Part shown: in pieces, positions 5,630-6,475 of the stretch | Layout of the letters: each line of letters opens with the position of its first letter | Position numbering within the stretch: position 1 is the first letter of the stretch | Assembly: GCA_012522615.1 (NCBI GenBank) | Contig: JAAYKB010000166.1 | Location: 1-6,475 of the forward strand | Reading direction: 5' to 3' | DNA length: 6,475 nucleotides | Source of the DNA: Clostridiales bacterium | GTDB lineage: Bacteria; Bacillota; Clostridia; Oscillospirales; Acutalibacteraceae | The notes under the pieces: generated by a model | What the model saw: the letters and a program-made list of their open reading frames with translations, nothing else | The model's database searches: none | What the model was told of the DNA's origin: nothing | Position numbers and translations under genes: made by a program

Positions 5630-6356
5630 TTTTATCCGAGTCGTGCTGCTCTCTTTTTCGGTTAGCAAATCTGGAGTACGCCGTCATGCCAGCAAGGCTC
5701 ACCATTCCGGTCACAGCAAACAGGACGGCGGCGGACAGATAGTTTTTCGAGCCGATGATATGTCCGCCTATGGTGGAGGAGATGACCGACGGAATACGTG
5801 CGATAATCGATATCGAAAGGAATTCGTGCAGACGGATTCGGGTAAGTCCGAAAAAATAGGTGAACAGATCCTTTGGGGTTCCGGGGATGAAAAACAGGAT
5901 AAAGGTCATCCGCTTGAGCTTGCGCTCGCTGTTGATAAACCTCAGCTCGTTTATCTTTTCCCGGGTAATAAAAAGTTCGGCAAGCCTGACTCCCCATCTT
6001 TTGGTTAAGGCAAATACAATCGAGGAGGCTATCGCAACCCCGGCCATGCAAAGCAGGGTTCCCTCGATGGGGCCAAAGGCGTATCCTGCCCCCACCTCGA
6101 TGATTTCGCCCGGAATCAGCGCCACGATTACCTGAAGACACTGAAGTCCCAGATACACAAACCGGCCTTTCCATCCGAAGGATTCGATATATGCCTTGAA
6201 TTCCTCCGGCGAATCGATATGCCGCAGCAAAACATGATAGACAAAGTAAGCGATCCCGACAGACAGCGCCAGAATGACAGCCAGTGAAAACAATCCGAAA
6301 ACCCGCCTGCGTCTGATATATCCCTTTGTGTCGTCCGCCTTTATTCTCTCGCTCAT
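5619..6356 (-). CDS. TVP38/TMEM64 (VTT / SNARE-associated Golgi, DedA-like) family membrane protein
   Basis: This 245-residue protein is within the usual ~200-250 for bacterial TVP38/TMEM64 relatives. After a basic cytoplasmic start (YIRRRR, 13-18) comes a membrane helix (19-44). The VTT domain follows (about 66-203), with the family-type segment IPGEIIEVGAGYAFGPIEG (81-99), a hydrophobic helix (100-117), and FFIPGTPKDLFTYFFGLT (155-172), whose PGTPKD resembles conserved prolines and charges of the family. A last helix (207-227) precedes a basic, Lys/Arg-rich tail. DedA-superfamily members are linked to membrane lipid flipping and membrane homeostasis; the function of this one is unknown. I chose the ATG at 6356 because GGAGG lies 7 nt upstream; the in-frame TTG at 6362 is only one base from that GGAGG. 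It is convergent with the GH25-like gene, whose terminator it overlaps at its 3' end. No clear terminator of its own is visible. Confidence 0.9.
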   Translation of the reverse strand: MSERIKADDTKGYIRRRRVFGLFSLAVILALSVGIAYFVYHVLLRHIDSPEEFKAYIESFGWKGRFVYLGLQCLQVIVALIPGEIIEVGAGYAFGPIEGTLLCMAGVAIASSIVFALTKRWGVRLAELFITREKINELRFINSERKLKRMTFILFFIPGTPKDLFTYFFGLTRIRLHEFLSISIIARIPSVISSTIGGHIIGSKNYLSAAVLFAVTGMVSLAGMTAYSRFANRKREQHDSDKTQK

Positions 6357-6363
6357 TAACAAA

Positions 6364-6368
6364 CCTCC
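6364..6368 (-). promoter_or_regulatory. Ribosome binding site of the TVP38/TMEM64 gene
   Basis: The minus strand reads GGAGG, then seven bases, then ATG at 6356. The spacing is ideal for this ATG and impossible for the TTG two codons upstream. Confidence 0.85.
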
Positions 6369-6415
6369 GCGTCTGCCCTCTTAAAATTAAAAGCGCTGTA
6401 TAAGGTTAAGTATAC

Positions 6416-6444
6416 ATTATAATAACTGAAAAATGCAGAAACAA
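6416..6444 (-). promoter_or_regulatory. Sigma-A-type promoter for the TVP38/TMEM64 gene
   Basis: On the minus strand, TTGTTT (-35, 6439-6444) and a perfect TATAAT (-10, 6416-6421) are separated by 17 nt. The predicted start near 6409 gives a leader of about 50 nt. The surrounding AT-rich sequence to the window edge shows no gene. Confidence 0.6.
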
Positions 6445-6475
6445 TCATGAACTCTTTTTTAAGTTTCTTTCAAAC

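Noticed and set aside
5470..6174. Several open frames on both strands overlapping the TVP38/TMEM64 gene
   Set aside because: They are low-complexity or domain-free, while the 5619-6356 minus frame shows clear membrane helices, VTT motifs, a ribosome binding site and a promoter.

Overview
The window looks like chromosomal DNA from a fairly GC-rich member of the Firmicutes (Bacillota), most likely a Clostridia-type anaerobe. The reasons are an AddB-type helicase-nuclease subunit (the Firmicutes counterpart of RecBCD), strong GGAGG ribosome binding sites, sigma-A-like promoters confined to short AT-rich gaps, and a GH25 lysozyme-like gene. The lineage is an inference; no rRNA or tRNA is present to confirm it. 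I see no CRISPR array, insertion sequence or prophage module.

Layout: (1) Bases 1-653, plus strand: the 3' part of a polar amino-acid ABC transporter ATPase, cut by the window edge inside its Walker A motif. (2) Bases 684-4061, minus strand: a complete addB, convergent with the ABC gene, 30 bp apart, and with no addA beside it. (3) Bases 4062-4343: an AT-rich divergent promoter region. A good minus-strand promoter for addB overlaps a weaker plus-strand promoter, and a 12-bp inverted repeat (11 of 12 matching) flanks both. (4) Bases 4344-5549, plus strand: a GH25 (lysozyme-family) gene of 401 codons interrupted by one in-frame TGA at codon 121. The same frame then stays open for 280 codons and ends in a Pro/Glu-rich, acidic tail. 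A Rho-independent terminator follows at about 5585-5629. (5) Bases 5619-6356, minus strand: a TVP38/TMEM64 (VTT/DedA-like) membrane protein with its own promoter near the right edge. Its last codons overlap the terminator of the lysozyme-like gene.

The genes do not form one pathway: amino-acid import, recombinational DNA repair, a cell-wall-hydrolase relative and a membrane protein each sit in their own transcription unit. The part that deserves a second look is the lysozyme-like gene. The TGA falls where relatives commonly have Cys, a 7-bp perfect inverted repeat closes a 49-nt stem-loop directly after the TGA, the catalytic Glu of the DxE motif is Gly, and a conserved Asp near the domain end is also Gly. 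The simplest reading is a decaying or catalytically dead lysozyme with a recent nonsense mutation. UGA readthrough or selenocysteine insertion is a testable but less likely alternative.
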